Assembly: GCA_018399375.1 (NCBI GenBank) | Contig: JAGYOV010000035.1 | Location: 1 to 7,870, forward strand | Length of the DNA: 7,870 nucleotides | Reading direction: 5' to 3' | From: Dehalococcoidia bacterium | GTDB taxonomy: Bacteria > Chloroflexota > Dehalococcoidia > GIF9 > AB-539-J10 | Notes under the pieces: generated by a model | The model's input: the letters and a program-made list of their open reading frames with translations, nothing else | What the model was told of the DNA's origin: nothing | Databases searched by the model: none | Shown: positions 1 through 6,120 of the stretch, in pieces | Numbering within the stretch: the first letter of the stretch is position 1 | How the letters are laid out: every line of letters begins with the position of its first letter | Translations under genes and position numbers: made by a program

Positions 1-537
1 GGGTTTCCCGTAGTTTTCAAAATTAATTCAGCGGATGTTGCTCATAAAAGCGATGTCGGTGGTGTAAAACTGGGGTTGCACAATGTTACTCAGGCGGGGA
101 AAGCTTATTCTGAAATTATGTCCTCTGTGAGGGAGAAATATCCCCGGGCTAGCATTCAGGGCATTTCGGTGCAGAAGATGGTGCCTACGGGGGTGGAAGT
201 AATAGTAGGAATGAACCAGGATCCACAGTTTGGCCCCGTGCTTATGTTTGGTCTCGGTGGCATAATGGTCGAGGTTTTGAAAGATGTTTCTTTCAGAGTA
301 ATTCCCGTTACTCAGAAGGATGCCGCTGAAATGATTAGAGAGATAAAGGGATATCCTGTATTGCAGGGTTATCGGGGTAAAGCGGCGGTTGATATCTCTG
401 CACTGGAAGATATGATAATTAAAATTTCCCAGTTCGTTGAGAAAAATCCTCAAGTCAAGGAGCTTGATCTAAATCCCGTATTTGCTTACGAAGATAGAGC
501 CGTGGCCGTTGATGCAAGGGTTATATTGGCGGAATAA
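1..537 (+). CDS. Acetate/acyl-CoA ligase (ADP-forming), ATP-grasp (beta) region, 5'-truncated
   Basis: The gene is open from base 1 in frame 1 to the TAA at 535-537, giving 178 visible residues; the start lies left of the window. ADP-forming acyl-CoA synthetases convert acyl-CoA, ADP and phosphate to the free acid, CoA and ATP in the cytoplasm. The visible part matches the ATP-grasp beta portion: HKSDVGGVKL at residues 15-24, GMNQDPQFGPVLMFGLGG at about residues 70-87, then EVLKDVSFRVIP, EIKGYPVLQGYRG, and the C-terminal ELDLNPVF and VDARVIL motifs. The histidine of HKSDVGGV (codon 43-45) sits where the family has the beta-subunit histidine reported to take part in phosphoryl transfer. About 50 residues are missing if this is a stand-alone beta subunit. 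It could equally be the tail of a fused alpha-beta protein of about 700 residues, which cannot be decided here. It lies 91 bases upstream of folD on the same strand, so co-transcription is possible. The family is secure; acetate as substrate is inferred. Confidence 0.9.
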   Translation, partial: GFPVVFKINSADVAHKSDVGGVKLGLHNVTQAGKAYSEIMSSVREKYPRASIQGISVQKMVPTGVEVIVGMNQDPQFGPVLMFGLGGIMVEVLKDVSFRVIPVTQKDAAEMIREIKGYPVLQGYRGKAAVDISALEDMIIKISQFVEKNPQVKELDLNPVFAYEDRAVAVDARVILAE

Positions 538-594
538 GTAAAGGTAACATGAAGCGATAACGAATGGGGTTTTTGTGAGGTTCAAAGAGCAACG

Positions 595-636
595 ATGAAA
601 TATAGCTTTGAGTTAGAGCAGACCAGCGATGGCTAG
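595..636 (+). CDS. Possible 13-codon leader ORF overlapping the folD start
   Basis: An ATG at 595 opens a 13-codon frame, MKYSFELEQTSDG, ending with TAG at 634-636. It overlaps the first eight bases of folD (629-636). A modest purine-rich stretch, AAAGAG at 584-589, lies five bases before its ATG. The folD start has only a weak AGAG at 615-618. Reading the leader could therefore deliver ribosomes to the folD start by translational coupling. It is preceded by three still shorter frames, two of which join by stop-start overlaps (see findings). A frame this short arises easily by chance and no family is recognised, so this is a candidate only. Confidence 0.25.
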   Translation: MKYSFELEQTSDG

Positions 637-1516
637 GATAATTGATGGCAATAAGATAGCTGAGGAAATCTATGCTGAACTGGAAGCAGAAACGATATGT
701 CTGAAGGGTGAAGGCATAGTCCCTGGTCTAGGGGTGGTGATGGTAGGAGAAGATCCAGCATCGAGGGTATATGTGGGTAGAAAAGCTGCAGCCTGCCAGA
801 GGGTAGGCATTTACGAAGAAACAGTGCACTTGCCGCTGGATGTTTCTGAAGAAGAAGTCCTGCAAGTTATCGATAAGCTTAATGAAGACGAAAAGTTCCA
901 TGGCGTTCTGGTGCAATTGCCTCTGCCCAGGCATATATCCGAGGCGAAGATAACCCAGCAGATATCTCCGGAAAAAGATGTGGATGCGCTCCATCCTCTC
1001 AATATGGGGAGGTTGGTGTGCGGCGATCCTTATTTATTGCCTTGTACTCCACATGGTATTTTGCAACTCCTGACGCGGAGCGGCTATTCATTTGATGGTA
1101 TGCACGTTGTTATCTGTGGACGCAGTAATATCGTGGGGAAGCCTCTGGCGGCCATGCTGACGCAGAGGGGAATGGAAACCAACGTTGTTACCATGTGCGA
1201 TACTATGACCAGGGATCTTGCTTCCATAACCAGGCAAGCGGATATTCTGGTGGTTGCTGTTGGCAGCCCGGGATTTATAATTGCAGATATGGTTAAACCA
1301 GGGGCAATAGTCGTGGATGTTGGGACCAACCGTCAAGAGGATCCTGCAGCGAAAAACGGCCATCGACTGATAGGCGATGTGGCTTTTGAAGCCATCAAGG
1401 ATATGGCGGAGGCAATAACGCCTGTTCCTGGTGGAGTTGGCCCCATGACGGTGGCCATGCTTTCTTATAACGTGATAAAAGCAGCGAGGACATATGCAAA
1501 TGCTCAGCAATATTGA
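629..1516 (+). CDS. folD: Bifunctional methylenetetrahydrofolate dehydrogenase / methenyltetrahydrofolate cyclohydrolase FolD
   Basis: FolD oxidises 5,10-methylene-THF to methenyl-THF using NAD(P)+ and hydrolyses methenyl-THF to 10-formyl-THF; it is cytosolic and reversible. The 295 residues match the family size (about 280-300). The start MARIIDGNKIAEEI is the typical FolD beginning. The catalytic domain shows PASRVYVGRKAAACQRVGI with the active-site Tyr48 and Lys52, VQLPLP with Gln96 at residues 95-100, and PEKDVDA with Asp119. The nucleotide-binding domain shows GRSNIVGKP at residues 164-172, VVDVGTN at 228-234 and GDVAFE at 249-254, followed by the signature PVPGGVGPMT at 265-274. One oddity is VVTMCDTMT at residues 186-194, where most FolD proteins read like VTICHSRT: the usual His-Ser is Asp-Thr next to the cofactor site. 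The Shine-Dalgarno is weak. The 3' end overlaps fhs by 17 bases, indicating a coupled C1-folate operon. Confidence 0.97.
   Translation: MARIIDGNKIAEEIYAELEAETICLKGEGIVPGLGVVMVGEDPASRVYVGRKAAACQRVGIYEETVHLPLDVSEEEVLQVIDKLNEDEKFHGVLVQLPLPRHISEAKITQQISPEKDVDALHPLNMGRLVCGDPYLLPCTPHGILQLLTRSGYSFDGMHVVICGRSNIVGKPLAAMLTQRGMETNVVTMCDTMTRDLASITRQADILVVAVGSPGFIIADMVKPGAIVVDVGTNRQEDPAAKNGHRLIGDVAFEAIKDMAEAITPVPGGVGPMTVAMLSYNVIKAARTYANAQQY
1485..1490 (+). promoter_or_regulatory. Ribosome binding site that decides the fhs start
   Basis: CGAGGA lies inside the folD coding sequence, nine bases before the ATG at 1500 but only three before the in-frame ATG at 1494. The spacing favours 1500 as the real fhs start. 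Confidence 0.65.
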
Positions 1517-3209
1517 GATAGCACAGGGAACTGAGCTTTTGCCCATAGTGGACATTGCTGAAAAACTTGGCGTACGGAATGATGAGATAGAGCTTTATGG
1601 CAAATTCATGGCTAAGATTGACTATGAGAAAGTGCTTCAGCGAAAGAGAGGCAGTCCCTGTGGTAAATTTATCTCGGTTACCGGTATAACTCCTACTCCT
1701 CTGGGAGAAGGGAAGACAGTCACTAGCATTGGTTTGGGGCAAGCGCTGGTCAGGCTTGGCCTGAACGCTTGTAACACTCTGAGGGAACCCTCGAAGGGGC
1801 CTAATTTTGGCATCAAAGGTAGTGGTTGTGGTGGTGGTTACTCTCAGATGCTGCCCATGGAGAAAATCAACTTGCATTTTACAGGTGATATCGCTGCCGC
1901 TGAAGTAACCCAGAATCTATGCGCTGCAGCTATAGATAACAGCATATTTTTTGGCAATCATCTGAAAATTGATCCTCTTAGCATTAGTTGGCCTCGATGC
2001 GTTGATGTGAACGATCGAGCGCTGCGTCATATCGTCCTCAGCGCCGGAGAAAAAAGCAAAACCATCTCTCGAGAAGGCAGCTATGCTATTACCGCTGCTA
2101 CCGAAGTGGCAGCTATCCACAGCTTAGCTGTAGATCTGGCTGATTTGAGGAGTAGATTTGCCGAAACGGTTATCGGCTTTAATAATGAGGGCAAGCCGGT
2201 AACCTGCGAAGATATGAAGGTCGCTGGCGCTATGACTGCTTTAATGGTGGATGCCATCAAACCAAATCTGGTGCAATCTACGGAGCACCACCCCATACTG
2301 TGTCATGGTTTTCCCTTTGCCAATGTGGCTCATGGGAATAACTCGATACTGGCTGATTTGCTGGGGCTGCATCTTTGTGATTACGTAGTTAGCGAGAGTG
2401 GTTTTGGAACGGATTGCGGCTTTGAGAAATTGATGAACGTCAAAGTCCGCCAGAGTTCGATCAAGGTAGATTGTGCTGTAATCGTCGCTTCAATACGGGC
2501 TCTTAAACAGCATGGTGGTGCCTTTCATCTGCGCCCAGGGAAGTCGTACGAAGCTGTCAGGGATATAGCGGAACGGGAAGATTTGGATGCAGTAGAAAAG
2601 GGTTGTCAGAATCTGGCAGCTCACATAAAGATAGTGAAGACATTTGGCGTTCCGGCTGTGGTGGCCATCAATAGGTTTCCTGCGGATACAGAAGGCGAGC
2701 TGAATTTAGCCCGTCAGGCGGCTTTAGCCGCCGGAGCCGAGGCTGCTGTGGTCCACGACGCATGGCAGGAGGGAGGCGCCGGAGCCGTTGACCTAGCGAG
2801 GGCGGTTATAAAAGCAGTGGAGAAATCTGCGGAGAACAAGTTTATCTATGCCCACAACGCCTCTATATGGGAGAAAATTGAGACTACAGCTACGAAGGTA
2901 TATGGAGCTGATGGCGTAGTTTATGCTCCTGGAGCTCGAGAAAAGATAAAAAAGTACATGGACCTTGGCTACGATGAGCTGTGCCTTAACATGGCCAAGA
3001 CGCAATTCTCTTTGTCTCACGATCCCCTAATGCAGGGTGCTCCCACGGGGTGGGAGTTACCCATCCAGGATATTGGACTCTATGCCGGCGCTCGATTTAT
3101 CTGCCCCTTAACCGGGAGTTTTCTCACGATGCCGGGATTTCCTTCATCTCCTTCTTTTACTTCGGTAGACGTGGACTTGAGTACGAAAAGAATAAGAGGA
3201 TTTATCTAA
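1500..3209 (+). CDS. fhs: Formate-tetrahydrofolate ligase (10-formyl-THF synthetase)
   Basis: Fhs makes 10-formyl-THF from formate, THF and ATP: the formate entry step of the Wood-Ljungdahl methyl branch and of formate assimilation, or an ATP-yielding step in reverse. From the ATG at 1500 it has 569 residues, close to the family size (about 555-560). Motifs in order: P-loop TPTPLGEGKT (residues 64-73), LREPSKGPNFGIKGSGCGG (95-113), NLHFTGD (124-130), DVNDRALR (169-176), PNLVQSTEHHP (255-265), HGFPFANVAHGNNS (269-282), DYVVSESGFGTDCG (294-307), RALKQHGG (333-340), and C-terminal MAKTQFSLSHDP and LTGSFLTMPG. The fold is complete, but several usually near-invariant stretches differ: common forms are SLGPVFGIKGGAAGGGYSQ, HGGPFANIAHG and TEAGFGADLG. 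It is therefore a diverged subfamily member that still keeps the ATP-binding loop. The gene overlaps folD by 17 bases and is followed after two bases by a regulator gene. Confidence 0.95.
   Translation: MLSNIEIAQGTELLPIVDIAEKLGVRNDEIELYGKFMAKIDYEKVLQRKRGSPCGKFISVTGITPTPLGEGKTVTSIGLGQALVRLGLNACNTLREPSKGPNFGIKGSGCGGGYSQMLPMEKINLHFTGDIAAAEVTQNLCAAAIDNSIFFGNHLKIDPLSISWPRCVDVNDRALRHIVLSAGEKSKTISREGSYAITAATEVAAIHSLAVDLADLRSRFAETVIGFNNEGKPVTCEDMKVAGAMTALMVDAIKPNLVQSTEHHPILCHGFPFANVAHGNNSILADLLGLHLCDYVVSESGFGTDCGFEKLMNVKVRQSSIKVDCAVIVASIRALKQHGGAFHLRPGKSYEAVRDIAEREDLDAVEKGCQNLAAHIKIVKTFGVPAVVAINRFPADTEGELNLARQAALAAGAEAAVVHDAWQEGGAGAVDLARAVIKAVEKSAENKFIYAHNASIWEKIETTATKVYGADGVVYAPGAREKIKKYMDLGYDELCLNMAKTQFSLSHDPLMQGAPTGWELPIQDIGLYAGARFICPLTGSFLTMPGFPSSPSFTSVDVDLSTKRIRGFI
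3195..3200 (+). promoter_or_regulatory. Ribosome binding site for the winged-helix regulator
   Basis: AGAGGA at the 3' end of fhs lies 11 bases before the ATG at 3212. It supports 3212 as the start, rather than an ATG at 3050 in the same frame whose extra 54 residues would lie wholly inside the fhs coding sequence and look like no protein domain. Confidence 0.6.
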
Positions 3210-3211
3210 AA

Positions 3212-4009
3212 ATGATAGCTGAGATACTGCGAAGTAAAAACCTTGCTACCAAGTTCCAGATTCTCCTGGAAATAGCGGCAAATCAGCCCTATGTGCAGCA
3301 GAAACACGTTGCACAGAAGCTGGGCATAACTTCTCAAGCGGTTTCAGAGTACGTCAGGGGCCTGATTGGAAATGGTTGGCTTACTTCTCAGGGGAGGTCC
3401 CGTTATAGCGTGACTAGAGAAGGGGTAGATTGGATTCTGAAAATGTCCCGGCAGTTGCAGGGCTATTCTGCTTTCGTTAACAAGGTGATAAGCGATATCT
3501 CGACGTCGACTGCGATAGCCGATGCTAACCTGTCGGCGGGGCAGGAAGTATTCCTGTATATGAAAGACGGTTTATTGTTTGCTTCTAATGTGAAGGTAAG
3601 CGGTAGTTCCCGGGGAATAGCTGTATCCGAAGCTCGCCAGGGAGAGGATGTTGGCGTTTCCTTGATAGAAGGGGTGATAGATCTGGCAACAGCTCGGATT
3701 ACCATAGGGAAAGTCCCTGGAATAGTGGAAGGAGGGTCGCGGAGCACCGATATAGACAGGTTGAAGGTTGAGGTAGACAGGGCCATCAAGGTGGGGGTTA
3801 TTGGGCTTGAGGCTTTAGTGGCGTTGAGATCGATAAAGAAGGAGCCTGAATATCTCTATGGCGTTGAAGAAGCGGCCATAGAGGCTGCCTATTGTGGTCT
3901 GCCTTTCCTGGTTGTTTGCAGTATGGATAGCGCAGCTGTGTTGGTGCAGAGAATGGAGGTGGAGAACATGGACTACGACATAGTAGATTTAAGGAAGGGC
4001 GCTATCTAG
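3212..4009 (+). CDS. Winged helix-turn-helix transcriptional regulator with a conserved C-terminal domain (archaeal-type family)
   Basis: This 265-residue protein begins with a MarR-like winged helix. Residues 12-24 form a first helix, QQKHVAQKLGITSQAVSEYV (29-48) is the helix-turn-helix with SQAVSEYVRGL as recognition helix, and GWLTSQGRSRYSVTREG (55-71) is the wing. Residues about 85-170 look beta-rich, including GIAVSEARQGEDVGVSLIEG and GVIDL. A conserved-looking GGSRSTDIDRL (174-184) follows, then an alpha/beta segment with GLEALVAL and FLVVCSMDS. I recall this layout from predicted regulators of methanogens and haloarchaea that are often labelled MarR family; that is memory, not a search. 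No membrane segment is visible. It starts two bases after the fhs stop, so it must share the folD-fhs transcript. It is thus likely to control C1-folate or acetate metabolism, perhaps its own operon; the ligand is unknown. A stem-loop spans its stop codon. Confidence 0.85.
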   Translation: MIAEILRSKNLATKFQILLEIAANQPYVQQKHVAQKLGITSQAVSEYVRGLIGNGWLTSQGRSRYSVTREGVDWILKMSRQLQGYSAFVNKVISDISTSTAIADANLSAGQEVFLYMKDGLLFASNVKVSGSSRGIAVSEARQGEDVGVSLIEGVIDLATARITIGKVPGIVEGGSRSTDIDRLKVEVDRAIKVGVIGLEALVALRSIKKEPEYLYGVEEAAIEAAYCGLPFLVVCSMDSAAVLVQRMEVENMDYDIVDLRKGAI

Positions 4010-4019
4010 AGCGTTCCTT
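3991..4019 (+). terminator. Stem-loop spanning the regulator stop codon; possible operon end
   Basis: AAGGAA (3991-3996) pairs with TTCCTT (4014-4019), and CGCT (4000-4003) pairs with AGCG (4010-4013). A GGG bulge (3997-3999) separates the two helices. The six-base loop, 4004-4009, contains the stop codon. No T run follows on either strand, so a classical intrinsic terminator is not supported; a transcript 3'-end or mRNA-stability structure is possible. Confidence 0.4.
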
Positions 4020-4041
4020 GCATAATTAGCGGCAGCCAGAT

Positions 4042-4057
4042 AAAAAATGCCCTGGGC
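4042..4057 (-). terminator. Weak terminator-like signal after the DedA gene
   Basis: On the minus strand, just past the DedA stop codon, a GC-rich small palindrome (GCCCAGGGC) is followed one base later by six Ts (4047-4042). The stem can hold only three base pairs around a three-base loop, so the hairpin is poor, but the placement and T run are right for a minus-strand terminator. Confidence 0.3.
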
Positions 4058-4060
4058 GAA

Positions 4061-4696
4061 CTACTTGGCGTTTTTGATTCGCCGGAAAACAAAATATCCT
4101 ATAACGATACCCAGGGTAACCATGGCTATTATCCAGATGGTAAGCAGAGTGGGATAGCTCTCGGGGCTGAAAAACCTCGCCGACACTTTGCCACCCAGGG
4201 CACCCAGGGCTAGAAAGATCGCTTCCCATGCCATTATATGTGCAATTGTGCCAATGAAAAAGTGTTTGTGTCCTATTCGAGAAATTCCACAGACTATGGA
4301 GCTGAGGACTGAGAGCCCGGGCGTGAAGCGCGCTGCGATTATGCTGGGCACGGCGAGAGACCCCAATTTTTGCCTTGCCAGCAAGATGTTCTCCGGGGTG
4401 ATGCGTATGTACTTGCCGAATCTAGTTATGATGACATCTCCCCAGGAAGACGAAAGCTGGTAAGCTGATGTGGAACCACATATGCGCCCCGTGCAGACTA
4501 TCGCTAGAAAAGGGACGGCGGCTATGAAGTATCCTCCCTGGGCGATCTGAAAGCCGGTAAATACCAGCATGCCTTCCAGGATTGGGCTGGTTGCGGGCAA
4601 GCCGAATTCACCTAGCAGGGATATGAAGAAAATGGCTCCCAACCAGAGCAAGCTGCCCGCAGTAACTGCGCCGAGAATCTGCCATATGATGCTCAT
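4061..4696 (-). CDS. DedA/VTT-domain integral membrane protein
   Basis: The 211-residue protein is strongly hydrophobic with about five membrane segments, roughly residues 8-28, 55-75, 115-137, 145-168 and 183-204, and ends in a basic tail RRIKNAK. It fits the DedA (SNARE-associated, VTT-domain) family: PILEGMLVFTGF at 38-49 resembles the conserved Pro/Glu re-entrant segment, RFGKYIRITPENILLARQKLG (92-112) the cytoplasmic linker, and AARFTPGLSVLSSIVCGIS (121-139) the RF-PG signature. These lie in the family's order, and 200-220 residues is the usual length. DedA proteins sit in the inner membrane; some flip lipids or support proton-motive-force homeostasis, but substrate cannot be read from sequence. 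It is the only minus-strand gene here, convergent with the regulator and divergent from the glycosyltransferase. The ATG at 4696 has only TGGA directly before it as a poor ribosome site, and a TATAAT lies 14 bases upstream, so the message may be nearly leaderless or the true start may lie downstream. Confidence 0.85.
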   Translation of the reverse strand: MSIIWQILGAVTAGSLLWLGAIFFISLLGEFGLPATSPILEGMLVFTGFQIAQGGYFIAAVPFLAIVCTGRICGSTSAYQLSSSWGDVIITRFGKYIRITPENILLARQKLGSLAVPSIIAARFTPGLSVLSSIVCGISRIGHKHFFIGTIAHIMAWEAIFLALGALGGKVSARFFSPESYPTLLTIWIIAMVTLGIVIGYFVFRRIKNAK

Positions 4697-4710
4697 TCCA
4701 ATCTGCTATG

Positions 4711-4739
4711 ATTATATCTTGATTTTTGATCTGATGCTA
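4711..4739 (-). promoter_or_regulatory. Candidate promoter of the DedA gene
   Basis: The minus strand reads TATAAT at 4716-4711, a perfect -10 hexamer. Seventeen bases upstream is TAGCAT (4739-4734), a poor -35. Transcription would begin near 4704, giving a leader of only about eight bases before the ATG at 4696. The region is AT-rich, so chance occurrence is a real possibility. Confidence 0.4.
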
Positions 4740-4748
4740 GAGTAGCAT
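4734..4748. promoter_or_regulatory. Inverted repeat, operator candidate in the divergent promoter region
   Basis: ATGCTA-GAG-TAGCAT is a perfect inverted repeat with six-base arms and a three-base spacer. Its left arm coincides with the -35 position of the candidate DedA promoter, a typical place for a repressor or activator site. It is also about 100 bases upstream of the glycosyltransferase start. Confidence 0.35.
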
Positions 4749-4847
4749 AGTTACTGTCATCTTTGCTCTCTTGTGATATCGTTTTAGGTAAATGCAGATA
4801 GAAGTGCATTGCAATGTAAATCTGGCTCCTGCGAAAGGTGATAGTAT

Positions 4848-5978
4848 ATGAAAAAGATAGTAGTTATAAACCTCACCGGTGGCCCGATTCTCAAGAATGG
4901 TGGTTTTTATTTTACCGAAGGAGGGTTGGTGCATGCACTTTTCTCCCTGGAAAATCTGACTTCGAATTACGATATTACGATTTTATGCCCCAACTATGCG
5001 GGGAATAAGCACAGGCTAGAGACTGAGTATAGAGGCGTTAAGGTCGTGTGTTTGGGAGAAGGGAGGTGGGTGAGGTGGATGCATAGCGGCGACCTGTCCT
5101 TTCTGCGCGAAGTTTGGAAATATGTTAGAGAGAACAAGCCCGATATTCTGATTGGCAACGGCGTTTCGGCGGCATGTTTCCTTCGTTTCGTTCCTGCTCA
5201 CGCCTGTAAGGTGGGTGTCATTCATCATCTGTATCACACCGCCACTGTAAACGGTTCCTCTAGGCGCGCCTTCTCTGGAATGGCAGTGCTGGAGAAATGG
5301 GCTCTCGGTATAACCAGGTTGGATAAGGTCGCAGTAATTAATCCTCGGGTTAAAGAAACTCTGGTGAAAGAAGAATTTTGTTCGGGGAAAATAGTGGTTG
5401 TGGGCAATGGCGTCGATGTGAGTGGTTATCGTTTCTCCGAGGATAAAGAACCATCCAGTCTCGTCTATGTTGGCAGGTTGACTGAGCTGAAAAGAGTATC
5501 CTCTCTTCTCGAGGTCGTATCTAGGGTTAGAGAAAAGATACCCGATGTGATGCTGCACATCGTTGGCGATGGACCTCGGCGAGAACAGGTCCGCCTCAAG
5601 ATCGCAGAACTAGATTTATCGCGCAACGTTGTCATGTATGGTTATCTCATGGAAGAAGAAAAGATGGCCGTATTGGAGAAGTCGGCAATTTATCTCTCCA
5701 ACTCGATGTTTGAGGGCTTTGGCATTCCTCTGGTTGAGGCCATGGCTGCTGGAGCTGTTCCCATAGTTAGCAATATCTATTCCCACAGGTTTATCTTTCA
5801 GGGAGAAGATGTTGGCTACCTGATTGATGATGAAGAGGCGATGGAGAAGCAAATTGTCGCCCTGTTGGGCAACGAGGCTGAACGCTCCCGGCTGGCCAGG
5901 AATGGGCGCAAGCTCGTTGAACGAAGGTGGACATGGACGCGCGTGGGAGAGAGGTACAAAGAGCTACTTGAGGAATAG
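4848..5978 (+). CDS. Glycosyltransferase family 4 (GT-B fold)
   Basis: The 376-residue cytoplasmic or membrane-associated enzyme transfers a sugar from an activated donor, probably a nucleotide sugar, with retention of configuration. The N-terminal acceptor domain starts MKKIVVINLTGGPILKNGG and includes FYFTEGGLVHALFSLENL, a common acceptor-side glycine region. VVVGNGVDVSGY (183-194) marks the interdomain hinge. The C-terminal donor domain has LVYVGRLTELKRV (205-217), LHIVGDGPRREQV (236-248), VVMYGYLMEEE (261-271), and the GT4 EX7E motif E289-GFGIPLV-E297 followed by AMAAGAVPIVS. Length is normal and no membrane segment or signal is visible. The start is supported by AAAGGTG at 4834-4840, seven bases upstream. 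It stands alone, transcribed divergently from the DedA gene, with no other sugar gene in view, so a polysaccharide, glycolipid or osmolyte product cannot be decided. Confidence 0.93.
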   Translation: MKKIVVINLTGGPILKNGGFYFTEGGLVHALFSLENLTSNYDITILCPNYAGNKHRLETEYRGVKVVCLGEGRWVRWMHSGDLSFLREVWKYVRENKPDILIGNGVSAACFLRFVPAHACKVGVIHHLYHTATVNGSSRRAFSGMAVLEKWALGITRLDKVAVINPRVKETLVKEEFCSGKIVVVGNGVDVSGYRFSEDKEPSSLVYVGRLTELKRVSSLLEVVSRVREKIPDVMLHIVGDGPRREQVRLKIAELDLSRNVVMYGYLMEEEKMAVLEKSAIYLSNSMFEGFGIPLVEAMAAGAVPIVSNIYSHRFIFQGEDVGYLIDDEEAMEKQIVALLGNEAERSRLARNGRKLVERRWTWTRVGERYKELLEE

Positions 5979-5991
5979 TCGCTGATAATAG

Positions 5992-6030
5992 GCAGAGTGA
6001 TTGCAAGCTCTCTGCTGTTCCGCTGTTTTT
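5992..6030 (+). terminator. Possible terminator after the glycosyltransferase gene
   Basis: GCAGAG (5992-5997) pairs with CTCTGC (6010-6015) across a 12-base loop, 13 bases after the stop codon. Five Ts occur at 6026-6030, but ten bases separate them from the stem, so the structure is not canonical. Confidence 0.35.
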
Positions 6031-6087
6031 ACTCTCAAGAATTTCTCCTGGAAGCTGGTGCATTTTCTTCAATGGTTCCTGCAGTCC

Positions 6088-6117
6088 TTGACAGGGTAGC
6101 ATCGCGAGAGGTACAAT
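6088..6117 (+). promoter_or_regulatory. Sigma70-type promoter of nrdD
   Basis: TTGACA at 6088-6093 is a perfect -35 hexamer and TACAAT at 6112-6117 matches the -10 in five of six positions, with an 18-base spacer. The predicted start is near 6124, leaving a leader of about 114 bases before the nrdD ATG. This is the best promoter in the window and argues for bacterial rather than archaeal transcription. A weaker downstream pair, TTTACT (6143-6148) and TATAGC (6168-6173), has a 19-base spacer. Confidence 0.7.
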
Positions 6118-6120
6118 TCA

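Noticed and set aside
538..628. Tetrahydrofolate riboswitch or a sigma70 promoter before folD
   Set aside because: No convincing -35/-10 pair at normal spacing was found, and the 91 bases are too short and unstructured by eye for a riboswitch.
1088..1877. Minus-strand frames of about 155-160 codons across folD and fhs
   Set aside because: They are antisense to strongly conserved proteins and show no recognisable motifs; they are frame shadows.
3050..3211. A 54-residue N-terminal extension of the regulator
   Set aside because: It lies entirely inside the fhs coding sequence, shows no domain, and a ribosome site supports the ATG at 3212.
4749..4847. A promoter for the glycosyltransferase (TTACTG at 4751-4756, TGATAT at 4774-4779)
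   Set aside because: The spacing is 17 bases but both hexamers match the consensus poorly, so it is not supported.
5016..5558. A 180-codon minus-strand frame inside the glycosyltransferase
   Set aside because: It is opposite a well-supported GT4 gene and shows no recognisable motif.
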